From positions 1-64,000 of the forward strand of contig NZ_JAATHJ010000007.1 of the NCBI RefSeq assembly GCF_012034335.1: a DNA stretch of 64,000 bases, given 5' to 3'. Below the pieces are notes generated by a model. The model saw only the letters and a list, made by a program, of their open reading frames with translations. It was not told the DNA's origin and searched no databases. The position numbers and the translations under genes are program-made. The stretch comes from Alkalicoccus luteus. Lineage in GTDB: Bacteria; Bacillota; Bacilli; Bacillales; Salisediminibacteriaceae. Each line of letters begins with the position of its first letter. The first letter of the stretch is position 1. Shown here piece after piece: positions 1 to 6,535 of the stretch.

Positions 1-122
1 CGATCGAATCGTTTTACCGCAAGATGCATGACGCGCATCACTCAACTTATTGAACCGCCGTGTACGGACCCGTACGCACGGTGGTGTGAGAGGACGGAGG
101 GATAATCCCTCCTCCTACTCGA
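1..122 (+). mobile_element. 3' end of a group II intron (domains V-VI)
   Basis: A strong hairpin at about 52-88, with CCGCCGTG pairing to the CACGGTGG side, precedes the segment GGTGTGAGAGG. A second hairpin at 96-112 (GGAGGGAT pairing with ATCCCTCC) follows, and the run ends CTCCTACTCGATT. This arrangement is the usual 3' end of bacterial group II introns that carry a reverse transcriptase: domain V, then domain VI, then the 3' splice site. The rest of the intron lies before the window. The exact 3' splice site (about 117-125) is inferred, not seen. The element sits just upstream of the yneF promoter. Confidence 0.75.
3..53 (+). CDS. C-terminal tail of group II intron-encoded protein (partial)
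   Basis: An open frame enters from the window edge and stops at TGA 51-53, exactly where domain V begins. In this intron class the reverse transcriptase/maturase stop codon commonly abuts domain V, so the last 16 residues (ending MHDAHHSTY) are read as the C-terminus of that protein. The fragment is too short to recognise on its own. The call rests on its position relative to the intron RNA. Confidence 0.4.
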   Translation: MESFYRKMHDAHHSTY

Positions 123-156
123 TTGTTAAAATGTCGATTACTCAGCAAAAGCTTCT

Positions 157-184
157 TTGCAAATGGACTGCTCTCATGTATACT
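157..184 (+). promoter_or_regulatory. SigA-type promoter of yneF
   Basis: TTGCAA (157-162) and TATACT (179-184) are separated by 16 bases, directly upstream of yneF and downstream of the intron end. The match is good but unproven. Confidence 0.5.
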
Positions 185-224
185 AATGGAGGTTAGGAAT
201 TGTGAGCAGAAGGAGGGTCAGGCG

Positions 225-446
225 ATGCAGCTGTGGCTTGCGATATTGTTAATTGTCATCGCTTTACTGGCAGGAATTGCACTTGGTTTTTTCATCGCAA
301 GAAAATATATGATGAATTATATGAAGAAGAATCCGCCGATTAATGAAAAAATGCTGCGAGTGATGATGATGCAGATGGGCATGAATCCATCTCAGAAGAA
401 AATTAATCAAATGATGAAAGCAATGAACAACGCGAACGATAAGTAA
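225..446 (+). CDS. yneF: YneF family small membrane protein (UPF0154)
   Basis: This 73-residue protein starts at ATG 225, seven or eight bases after a strong AAGGAGGG. The longer upstream frame has no ribosome site. Residues 4-25 form one N-terminal membrane helix, followed by a short basic tail with [19 protein letters not shown], the signature of the UPF0154/YneF family. The function is unknown in B. subtilis, where yneF opens the same run that leads to ccdC, yneK and citB. It has its own promoter and terminator here. Confidence 0.92.
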   Translation: MQLWLAILLIVIALLAGIALGFFIARKYMMNYMKKNPPINEKMLRVMMMQMGMNPSQKKINQMMKAMNNANDK

Positions 447-493
447 AGCGCTTTGTTCTGCTGACTGTGCATTTGAAACCCGGATAAGGGGTG

Positions 494-522
494 GCTGTTC
501 GAGCTGATCGAACAGCTTTTTT
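494..522 (+). terminator. Rho-independent terminator after yneF
   Basis: The stem GCTGTTCGA / TCGAACAGC (9 bp, loop GCTGA) is followed by six T. An additional outer 8-bp stem, CCCGGATA (479-486) with TATCCGGG (525-532), encloses the terminator and its T tract. Confidence 0.85.
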
Positions 523-559
523 CATATCCGGGGATACTGAAAGAGCAGGTGAACAAAAT

Positions 560-1633
560 ATGAGTACCCTTGAACTTCCATCTATCCAAGTGGCAAAAAT
601 GCTGGAGAAAAATCTGCCTGTTGTGGACGTCCGCTCTCCGGGGGAATTCTCGCATTTCTCCTATCCAGGAAGTATAAACCTTCCTCTTTTTTCAGACGAA
701 GAGCGAGTTGAAGTTGGTACGACCTACAAACAGGCAGACCCGGAGCAGGCAAAAGATATTGGAATTGTACATTTCGCGGAGAAACTGCCGGATTATTACC
801 AGACCATTAAAGAGCTGACAGAAAACGGGCAAAAACCAGTCGTCATCGCCTGTGCGAGAGGCGGTATGAGGAGCGGGAGCTTTGTTTCACTGTTTGCTTC
901 TCTGCAGCTGCCGGTAGTTCAGCTGGAAGGCGGAATCCGTTCCCTCCGAGGTTATGTCCAGGCCGAATTGGAACGTCTTTCCACTCTTCCGTGGAAAGCG
1001 ATTGTGATCGGAGGTTATACCGGCACTCGCAAAACAGTCTGGCTGGAAGAGCTTCAAAAACAGTCTTGGCCTGTGTTGAACCTGGAAGGACTCGCTAGCC
1101 ACCGAGGTTCGATATTCGGTCACATTGGATTAGAAAAGCGATCTCAGAAGCAGTTTGAATGGCTTCTTATGAAAGAACTGCAAGACCTTGAACATTTTCC
1201 TTATATGATTATGGAAGCAGAAAGCAAGCGGATAGGACCTATCGTTTTGCCTGAATGGCTTCAGCTAGTGAAAGAGAACGGGGCATATGTAGAGCTTCAC
1301 GATTCTATGGAAAGGCGGGTCTCCTATCTGCTGAAGGAGTACAACCCGGCGGAAAATGCCGAAAGTTTTCACGCAGCATTGGAACGTCTGAAAAAAAGAC
1401 TGAAGCCGGACTCTCTTAAGATCATAAAACCAGCTGAGCAGCAAAAAGACTATGCTTTAATCTTTAAAGAATTATTGACGTCATACTACGATCCGCGCTA
1501 CTCTCATAAACAGCGGGAGTACGCTGAGGATGACAGAATTTGCCCCGTATATGCAGAGTTGATGACAGATAATGAAATTTTACAAGCGATCGTCGAGGCG
1601 ATTGAACTGCAGGCAGAAAAGCTGAAGCCATAA
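560..1633 (+). CDS. selU: tRNA 2-selenouridine synthase
   Basis: SelU (MnmH/YbbB) replaces sulfur with selenium at the wobble uridine of some tRNAs, using selenophosphate made by SelD. The 357-residue protein has an N-terminal rhodanese domain (about 1-130) with VVDVRSPGEF and the active-site loop CARGGMRSG, putting the catalytic Cys near residue 98. A P-loop (GGYTGTRKT) and a C-terminal helical domain follow. Length and domain order fit the family. ATG 560 is chosen because AGGTGA lies eight bases upstream and a terminator covers any earlier start. It stands as a single gene about 3.5 kb from selD and so belongs functionally to the selenium locus downstream. Confidence 0.95.
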   Translation: MSTLELPSIQVAKMLEKNLPVVDVRSPGEFSHFSYPGSINLPLFSDEERVEVGTTYKQADPEQAKDIGIVHFAEKLPDYYQTIKELTENGQKPVVIACARGGMRSGSFVSLFASLQLPVVQLEGGIRSLRGYVQAELERLSTLPWKAIVIGGYTGTRKTVWLEELQKQSWPVLNLEGLASHRGSIFGHIGLEKRSQKQFEWLLMKELQDLEHFPYMIMEAESKRIGPIVLPEWLQLVKENGAYVELHDSMERRVSYLLKEYNPAENAESFHAALERLKKRLKPDSLKIIKPAEQQKDYALIFKELLTSYYDPRYSHKQREYAEDDRICPVYAELMTDNEILQAIVEAIELQAEKLKP

Positions 1634-1727
1634 CAGGCATACATTTATATGGTTTTGATTTTTGCAGAAGCATCGGGCTGCCTGAATATGCTATACTGAA
1701 CGCGGGAGTGCGATAGGGGGGAGCGCT

Positions 1728-2237
1728 ATGTATGCAGTGCTGTTTGCAGTAGCTGCCTTTCTGATGGCTTGTGCCGCAGTAATGATCCGGATGAGAGCTA
1801 TGAAAAAGCCTGCGTCAGTTAAGAAAATCCTGATACCGCCTGCAGCTATGTCTACCGGTTTTCTTATGTTTTTATATCCGCCGGTACAGCAGATTACCTG
1901 GCTCGAGGCAGCTGAAGCGTTTACAGTAGGTCTGCTATTTTCTATTATTCTTATTAAAACATCGTCTTTTGAAATACGTAATGGTGATGTCTACATGAAA
2001 CGATCCAAGTGGTTTCCCGTTATTTTAATGGGATTGCTTGGTTTGCGGCTCGTGTTTAAGCTCGCGCTTGGCATTTACTTCTCGTATGAAGTGCTGGCGG
2101 GAATGTTTTTTCTGCTCGCGTTTGGGATGCTGCTGCCGTGGCGAATTGCCATGTTTGTAAAATTTCGCCGGGTACAAAAAGAATTTTTAGGAAGACAGGA
2201 GAAGGAACCGCTGCAGGAATCGGCCGGTCCGGCCTGA
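1728..2237 (+). CDS. ccdC: Cytochrome c biogenesis protein CcdC
   Basis: The 169-residue integral membrane protein has about five hydrophobic segments (near 1-20, 35-52, 62-80, 95-115 and 120-140). It matches the CcdC/YneJ (DUF1453) family, including FEIRNGDVYMKRSKWF between the third and fourth helices. CcdC is linked to cytochrome c maturation, though its molecular role is poorly defined and B. subtilis tolerates its loss. The start follows GGGGGGAG. In B. subtilis it sits between yneF and yneK, as here, but ccdA and the yneI response regulator that intervene there are missing from this interval. Confidence 0.88.
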   Translation: MYAVLFAVAAFLMACAAVMIRMRAMKKPASVKKILIPPAAMSTGFLMFLYPPVQQITWLEAAEAFTVGLLFSIILIKTSSFEIRNGDVYMKRSKWFPVILMGLLGLRLVFKLALGIYFSYEVLAGMFFLLAFGMLLPWRIAMFVKFRRVQKEFLGRQEKEPLQESAGPA

Positions 2238-2257
2238 TCTCTGCATCTATAACGACA

Positions 2258-2291
2258 GAAAGCCGGCGGATCTCGTGATCCGCCGGCTTTC
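2258..2291. terminator. Bidirectional terminator between ccdC and yneK
   Basis: A perfect 15-bp inverted repeat (GAAAGCCGGCGGATC, loop TCGT) lies between the convergent ccdC and yneK genes, with T-rich sequence after it on the forward strand. Confidence 0.85.
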
Positions 2292-2296
2292 TAACT

Positions 2297-2755
2297 TTAT
2301 ACAGCTGAAGAGGTACCTCTTTCAGGCGATTGCCTGAAGTATTTCTCATAAGGTGCTGCATCAATATTTTTCTCTTTCAGTTTTTTTCTAAGAAATTTAT
2401 GATCACGTTTCGGCGTAGCTGCAATGTAGCCTTTAATAATCAATTCCTGCGATAAGTAATCAGCCTTTTCTTCAAGTGCAAACTGACCAATTTTACCTGC
2501 AATTTTCTGTTTGGCAATATCGCGGAACAACTCAGGTACTGGCTCCGTTAATTCATTTAAAAGAGCTTTTTTATCATCGGTCCACAAATGGAGTGTTTTA
2601 TCGATATAGTAGTCCTGCCAATCCAAAATGGATTTACCATCTTCTTTTGGCATTTTTTTCAAAAATTTACGAAACATAAAATATCCGCCAATCGCAACGA
2701 GTACAAACACTAGTACCGACCATAGCAGGATAAACCACATAAATATATCTTCCAT
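2297..2755 (-). CDS. yneK: YneK, DUF2621 family membrane-anchored protein
   Basis: The 152-residue protein has one N-terminal membrane helix (about 5-25) and a charged cytosolic domain containing DGKSILDWQDYYIDKTLHLW, characteristic of the DUF2621/YneK family. The function is unknown. ATG 2755 is preferred over the TTG at 2758 because it lies at a suitable distance from AGGTGA. Its position beside ccdC matches B. subtilis. It converges on ccdC and shares the terminator between them. Confidence 0.85.
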   Translation of the reverse strand: MEDIFMWFILLWSVLVFVLVAIGGYFMFRKFLKKMPKEDGKSILDWQDYYIDKTLHLWTDDKKALLNELTEPVPELFRDIAKQKIAGKIGQFALEEKADYLSQELIIKGYIAATPKRDHKFLRKKLKEKNIDAAPYEKYFRQSPERGTSSAV

Positions 2756-2795
2756 CAAAAAGTCACCTGCTTTCTTTGCAATCTAGTGCAGATGT

Positions 2796-2892
2796 TGGCG
2801 GGACCGTGTGGGAATCGAACCCACCGGAGACGGCACGCGCCTCCCAAAAGGCTTTGAAGGCCCAGGTAAGCACCAGCTACACAGCCGGCCCC
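2796..2892 (-). tRNA. selC: tRNA-Sec (anticodon UCA)
   Basis: This is a 97-base tRNA with an encoded CCA end. The 5' end GGGGCCGG faces ACGGTCCC (seven pairs including one G-U, then G-A). The T arm is GTGGG TTCGATT CCCAC. The anticodon loop CTTCAAA places UCA at 2857-2855. A long extra arm, GGAGGC loop GTCTCC, gives the overall length typical of tRNA-Sec. The anticodon stem (four pairs with a G-U) and the D stem (GTA/TAC plus GC/GC around an extra T) are imperfect on paper. It is charged with serine, which SelA converts to selenocysteinyl, and delivered by SelB. It diverges from selB. Confidence 0.9.
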
Positions 2893-2914
2893 ATATAATA
2901 CTGCGTCGTAGATA

Positions 2915-2944
2915 ATTATACTTGAAAAACACAATAGGATGCAA
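2915..2944 (-). promoter_or_regulatory. SigA-type promoter of tRNA-Sec
   Basis: On the reverse strand, TTGCAT (2944-2939) and a perfect TATAAT (2920-2915) are 18 bases apart, ending 22 bases before the mature tRNA 5' end. Confidence 0.65.
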
Positions 2945-2998
2945 ATAAGGTTGCTGAAATGCTATGATGCATGCATGAAAACGAAAGTGGTGAGACAG

Positions 2999-4885
2999 AT
3001 GACACAGTTTGTTACTTTTGGAATGGCCGGTCATATCGATCACGGCAAAACGACATTAACGAAAGCATTGACTCAAGTAGAAACAGACAGACTGGCTGAA
3101 GAAAAAGAGCGCATGATTTCAATTGAACCTGGTTATGCTCCTTGGATTCTCTCAGACGGGGTACGTGGCGCGATCATTGATGTTCCGGGACACGAGCGGT
3201 TTATCCGGCAAATGATTGCCGGAGTGGCAGGTATAGATGCTGTGATGCTTACTGTTGCCGCAGACGAGGGCGTCATGCCTCAGACGAAGGAGCATTTAAT
3301 TATTCTGGAGCTGCTAGGAATTGATTTGGGTATAATAGTAGTAACAAAATCGTCGAAGGCCGATGAGGAGATGCTCGAACTTGTTCAGGAAGATATACGT
3401 GAAGCTGTTCTAGGAACTTTTTTAGAGGAAGCGGAACTGGTCATCACGGATGCAGTGGAGGGGAAAGGATTGGAAGCGGTCAAGGACGCAGCGCTTCGAA
3501 CTGCCCGCTGTGCGGAGTATCGGTCAGAGAGAGGCATTTTCCGAATGCCGGTAGATCAGTCTTTTTCTGTAACCGGCCACGGAACGGTCGTACGAGGTAC
3601 GATTCACTCGGGTACTGTCGAAGAGGGAGATACACTTTACCTTCTTCCGAATAAAAAGGAAACTCGGGTGAAACAAATCCAGTCATTTGGCACGAAAATT
3701 CCTGCTGCTTATGCAGGAGACAGGGCGGCATTAAATCTGCACGGCGTTTCTACAGAAGAAGCTGTGAGGGGAACGGTGCTTGTTTCTGAAATAACTCCCC
3801 CGACTAAAAGAGTGGATGTCTGGATGAAACCGGGCAGTTTGTTTCATTATGCTTTAAAGCAGCGACAGACGATTAAGTTTTTTACGGGTACGACCGAAGT
3901 AACCGGGAGAATGATCTACTTTGACCGAAACAAGCTTGACCCCGGGACAGAGGAAACGATCTACTGCCAGATTGAGCTGGATACTGAAGCAGCAGTTTGG
4001 AAAGGCAGCAGGTTTATTTTACGTCGGGCAACTCCTCCTGAAACGGTAGGCGGTGGTGAGGTGATCGACCCGGCCGCTCTTAAGTACCGCTTTGGACAAG
4101 CGACAGTTGATCTTTTAAAAGACAAAGCGAGAGGCACGCCTGCAGAACGGCTCGAGCTTTTTTTAAATCAGACGGGGCCTTCACAAAAGAGAACGATTAA
4201 AGATGATGGCGCGTTTACAGAAGAAGAAATTTACGATGCTCTGGATGGGGACCTGGTCCGGGAAACGGGGAAATGGCTGTACACGAAACGTCACTTGGAA
4301 AAAATAGTTCATGCCGTTACAGCCCAGCTCTTTGAATATCATCGTGTTTACCCGCTGAGACCTGGAAAGGACATTGCAGATACGGCAAGTTCGCTGCCAT
4401 ATTCACAGCAGGCTTCCGAGACACTTATCCGGCTGGGGGCGTCTAATAAAGAATACCGAATCGATGGAAGGTTTATCTCACTGAATTCTCACCGTGCTCA
4501 TTATCCGCAGGAGTGGGAGAAAAGAATGCTGCAGGTTGAAGCTGCACTAAAAAAGTCAAATTTAATGCCGGAACCATTTTCGACTATCAGTTCACATGCA
4601 GGGCTTCCCGAAAAATGGCAGAGAGAATTAAAACACTTTCTGATCAATGAGAAACGTGCGGTTGAAGCTGAGGATGATTTGTTATTTTACTATGCGGCAG
4701 TGGAGACTGCTGCTCAAAAGCTTTATGAAAGCTATCCTCAAGCATTGACGCTTCAGGACGCTAAAGCGGAATTGGGAATCACCAGAAAATATCTTGTTCC
4801 GCTGATGGAGTCCTTTGATCGGCAAGGATGGACTAAACGGAAAGAAGGGGAGCGTGTCTGGCAAACGCCTCCATTATCTAAATGA
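2999..4885 (+). CDS. selB: Selenocysteine-specific elongation factor SelB
   Basis: SelB is the EF-Tu-like GTPase that carries Sec-tRNA to UGA codons and reads the SECIS hairpin in the mRNA. The 628-residue form has an N-terminal GTPase domain with GHIDHGKTT and DVPGHERF, beta-barrel domains in the middle, and C-terminal winged-helix repeats (about 400-628) that bind RNA. The usual NKxD guanine motif reads TKSS here. ATG 2999 is chosen because family members begin close to the VTFGMAGHIDHGKT stretch and GGTGAG precedes it. An upstream ATG at 2975 is possible. It diverges from tRNA-Sec and converges on selD. Confidence 0.95.
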   Translation: MTQFVTFGMAGHIDHGKTTLTKALTQVETDRLAEEKERMISIEPGYAPWILSDGVRGAIIDVPGHERFIRQMIAGVAGIDAVMLTVAADEGVMPQTKEHLIILELLGIDLGIIVVTKSSKADEEMLELVQEDIREAVLGTFLEEAELVITDAVEGKGLEAVKDAALRTARCAEYRSERGIFRMPVDQSFSVTGHGTVVRGTIHSGTVEEGDTLYLLPNKKETRVKQIQSFGTKIPAAYAGDRAALNLHGVSTEEAVRGTVLVSEITPPTKRVDVWMKPGSLFHYALKQRQTIKFFTGTTEVTGRMIYFDRNKLDPGTEETIYCQIELDTEAAVWKGSRFILRRATPPETVGGGEVIDPAALKYRFGQATVDLLKDKARGTPAERLELFLNQTGPSQKRTIKDDGAFTEEEIYDALDGDLVRETGKWLYTKRHLEKIVHAVTAQLFEYHRVYPLRPGKDIADTASSLPYSQQASETLIRLGASNKEYRIDGRFISLNSHRAHYPQEWEKRMLQVEAALKKSNLMPEPFSTISSHAGLPEKWQRELKHFLINEKRAVEAEDDLLFYYAAVETAAQKLYESYPQALTLQDAKAELGITRKYLVPLMESFDRQGWTKRKEGERVWQTPPLSK

Positions 4886-4955
4886 AGCGATTCTCCAAAA
4901 ACCTCCTCGTCCGGAATTAGAAAGAATCAGCACTTCTGTAAATGGATAGACGAAT

Positions 4956-4986
4956 AAAAGAGCCGTCCAGGTTGGGCGGCTCTTTT
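4956..4986. terminator. Terminator between selB and selD
   Basis: The stem GAGCCGTCC / GGGCGGCTC (9 bp, one T-G) with loop AGGTT is flanked by AAAA on one side and TTTT on the other, so it can serve both convergent genes. Confidence 0.85.
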
Positions 4987-5020
4987 GTAAATAAAGCAGG
5001 CTTTATGGTGCCAAACCATA

Positions 5021-6076
5021 TTATTTGTGAATGTGAACTGTTTTTTCGGATTTCTCCGTCACGTACCCGACAATAACTGCAGGGAATTTAGAGTCTTGCA
5101 TATCCTCCACGTAAGCTTGAGCTTCTTCTTTATTCATCGTAATCATCAGACCGCCAGACGTGATGGAATCTGCAGCGGCAGCTTTTTCGTGCGGCTCCAT
5201 ATCAGGGCTGTATTGAGTATCATTTTCGAGCCACTTGATATTCTCTTTAGTACCGCCAGGAATCGTGCCTGCTTTAGCGTGTCTTGAAGTGCCGGGCAGA
5301 AACGGAATTTTCATGAAGTCAAAATGGAAACTGACGTCGCTTCCATCCGCCATCTCATATCCATGGCCAATCAGCCCGAATCCAGTCACATCTGTTACAG
5401 CCGTAGGATGGTACGAAGCCAGTTTTTCAGCGGCTTCTTTATTCAGCCATGCCATCGTTTCCTGTACTTGATCTATTTCCTTTTCTGAAGCCTTACCGAA
5501 TTTAACAGCTGTCGTCAGAATGCCGGCGCCCAGAGGCTTCGTCAGCACAATTGCATCACCGGGCTGAGATCCTACATTACGGAAAATCCGGTCCGGATGA
5601 ACGGTACCTGTGCAGCTTAAGCCAAACTTTGGTTCAGGATCATCGATAGAATGCCCTCCCGCGATGACAGCACCTGATTCTTTAACCTTATCAGAAGCAC
5701 CTTTTAAAATAGATGCTAAAATGGATGGATCCAGCTTTTTAATCGGAAAGCCGACGATATTCAGCACCGTAATCGGTGTTCCGCCCATTGCGTACACGTC
5801 ACTCAGCGCATTTGCCGCTGAAATCTGACCAAACATGTATGGATCGTCAACGATAGGCGTGAAGTAGTCTACCGTTTGTACGAGTGCAGTTTCGTCATTA
5901 ATCTGATAAACTCCTGCATCATCTTTCGTATCGATACCTACGAGGAGCTTTTCATTACCATTATCTTTAGGCAAATGACGCAGAACCTGCGTCAGGTCCT
6001 CAGGACCAATTTTGCACCCTCAACCAGCTTTCTTTGTCATTTGCGTTAATCGCTTTTCACTTTGAAACATTACCAT
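5021..6076 (-). CDS. selD: Selenophosphate synthetase, itself a selenoprotein (UGA at 6020-6022)
   Basis: SelD makes selenophosphate from selenide and ATP, the selenium donor for both SelA and SelU. The full protein (351 residues) is seen only if an in-frame TGA is read as Sec. ATG 6076, seven bases after AGGAGG, opens the frame, codon 19 is TGA, and GCKIGPEDL follows. This is the family's glycine-rich active-site loop with Sec in the catalytic Cys/Sec position and the conserved Lys at 22. Without read-through, the longest frame would begin at TTG 5974 and lack the catalytic loop. The rest (VGIDTKDDAGVY, PITVLNIVGFP, IAGGHSIDDPEP, VTDVTGFGLIGH) is a complete AIRS-fold SelD. It is divergent from the selW-selA unit. 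Confidence 0.95.
5976..6007 (-). promoter_or_regulatory. Candidate SECIS hairpins of selD
   Basis: Two hairpins follow the Sec codon back to back. GGTCC-TGA-GGACC lies at 6007-5995. TGACGCAG-GTT-CTGCGTCA lies at 5994-5976, with an 8-bp perfect stem and a GUU loop that starts 33 bases after the UGA. Bacterial SECIS elements lie within the coding sequence just downstream of UGA and present a G/U-containing apical loop to SelB. Which hairpin acts is inferred. The second shares its loop with the selW hairpin. Confidence 0.65.
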
Positions 6077-6108
6077 TCTAATTCCTCCTCTCCTTTCAAT
6101 ACGATATC

Positions 6109-6114
6109 ATTATA
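6109..6114 (-). promoter_or_regulatory. -10 element upstream of selD
   Basis: A perfect TATAAT lies on the reverse strand (6114-6109), 33 bases before the selD ATG. The -35 side is weak (TTATCC with a 16-base spacer). Confidence 0.4.
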
Positions 6115-6123
6115 ACGCTGCAA

Positions 6124-6152
6124 TTGACCAGGATAAAGCAATACACTAGAAT
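6124..6152 (+). promoter_or_regulatory. SigA-type promoter of selW-selA
   Basis: TTGACC (6124-6129) and TAGAAT (6147-6152) are 17 bases apart, 33 bases before the selW start. The two selenium transcription units diverge from this interval. Confidence 0.65.
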
Positions 6153-6185
6153 AACAGTAAATAAGGATGTCAGGAGGTCTGGAGA

Positions 6186-6416
6186 ATGAAGGTGCGAATT
6201 GAGTTTTGTATGCAGTGAAACTATGCTCCTAAAGCTGCGAGTTTCGCAGAAGCATTATTTAATGAAATGAGACGGGACATTGATCGTTTAGAGCTGGTGC
6301 CTGCATCAGGCGGGGCATTTGAGGTGTTTAAAGATGGAATTTTGATTTATTCCAAGCTTGACACAGGTAGTTTTCCAGAAGCTTCAGATATAACAGCAAA
6401 ACTAAAACAATCATAA
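6186..6416 (+). CDS. selW: SelW-like selenoprotein with CXXU motif (UGA at 6216-6218)
   Basis: Reading the TGA at codon 11 as Sec gives a 76-residue protein: an N-terminal beta strand (MKVRIEF), the motif C8-M-Q-U11, a helix, and the conserved block LVPASGGAFEVFKDGILIYSK. This is the Rdx (SelW/SelT/SelH) family, thioredoxin-like proteins with a CXXU redox centre and the G-x-FEV signature. AGGAGG lies eight bases before ATG 6186. The length matches bacterial SelW. The downstream frame stays open for 65 codons after the UGA and ends at TAA. The physiological substrate is unknown for the family. The gene shares a transcript with the small peptide gene and selA. Confidence 0.93.
6235..6249 (+). 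promoter_or_regulatory. Candidate SECIS hairpin of selW
   Basis: CTGCGA-GTT-TCGCAG forms a perfect 6-bp stem with a GUU loop, beginning 22 bases after the UGA. This is well within the spacing expected for bacterial SECIS elements, and the loop is identical to that of the selD hairpin. Confidence 0.65.
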
Positions 6417-6430
6417 CAGGAGTGATTGAA

Positions 6431-6535
6431 ATGGTAAAAACGTTAATCAAACTGATTTTTATCGCAGGTGCAGGTGCTTACTCTTTCGGAGTTTATCAGG
6501 ATGAGAAAAAACGGAGAGAGCTGAACGAAACGTGA
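6431..6535 (+). CDS. Small hydrophobic protein between selW and selA
   Basis: This 34-residue frame starts at ATG 6431, preceded by AGGAGTG. It encodes a short membrane-spanning stretch (LIKLIFIAGAGAYSFGVY) followed by a charged tail (QDEKKRRELNET). It is 14 bases after selW, and its last codons overlap the GTG of selA, so the three look translationally coupled. I do not recognise a family. It could be a real membrane peptide of the selenium operon or a leader that couples selA translation. Confidence 0.55.
   Translation: MVKTLIKLIFIAGAGAYSFGVYQDEKKRRELNET

Noticed and set aside
407-655. Reverse-strand frame across yneF and selU starts
   Set aside because: It lies antisense to real genes and spans their terminator and ribosome sites.
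2939-2998. N-terminal extension of SelB
   Set aside because: The extension covers the divergent promoter region and does not resemble SelB; the start at 2999 fits the family.
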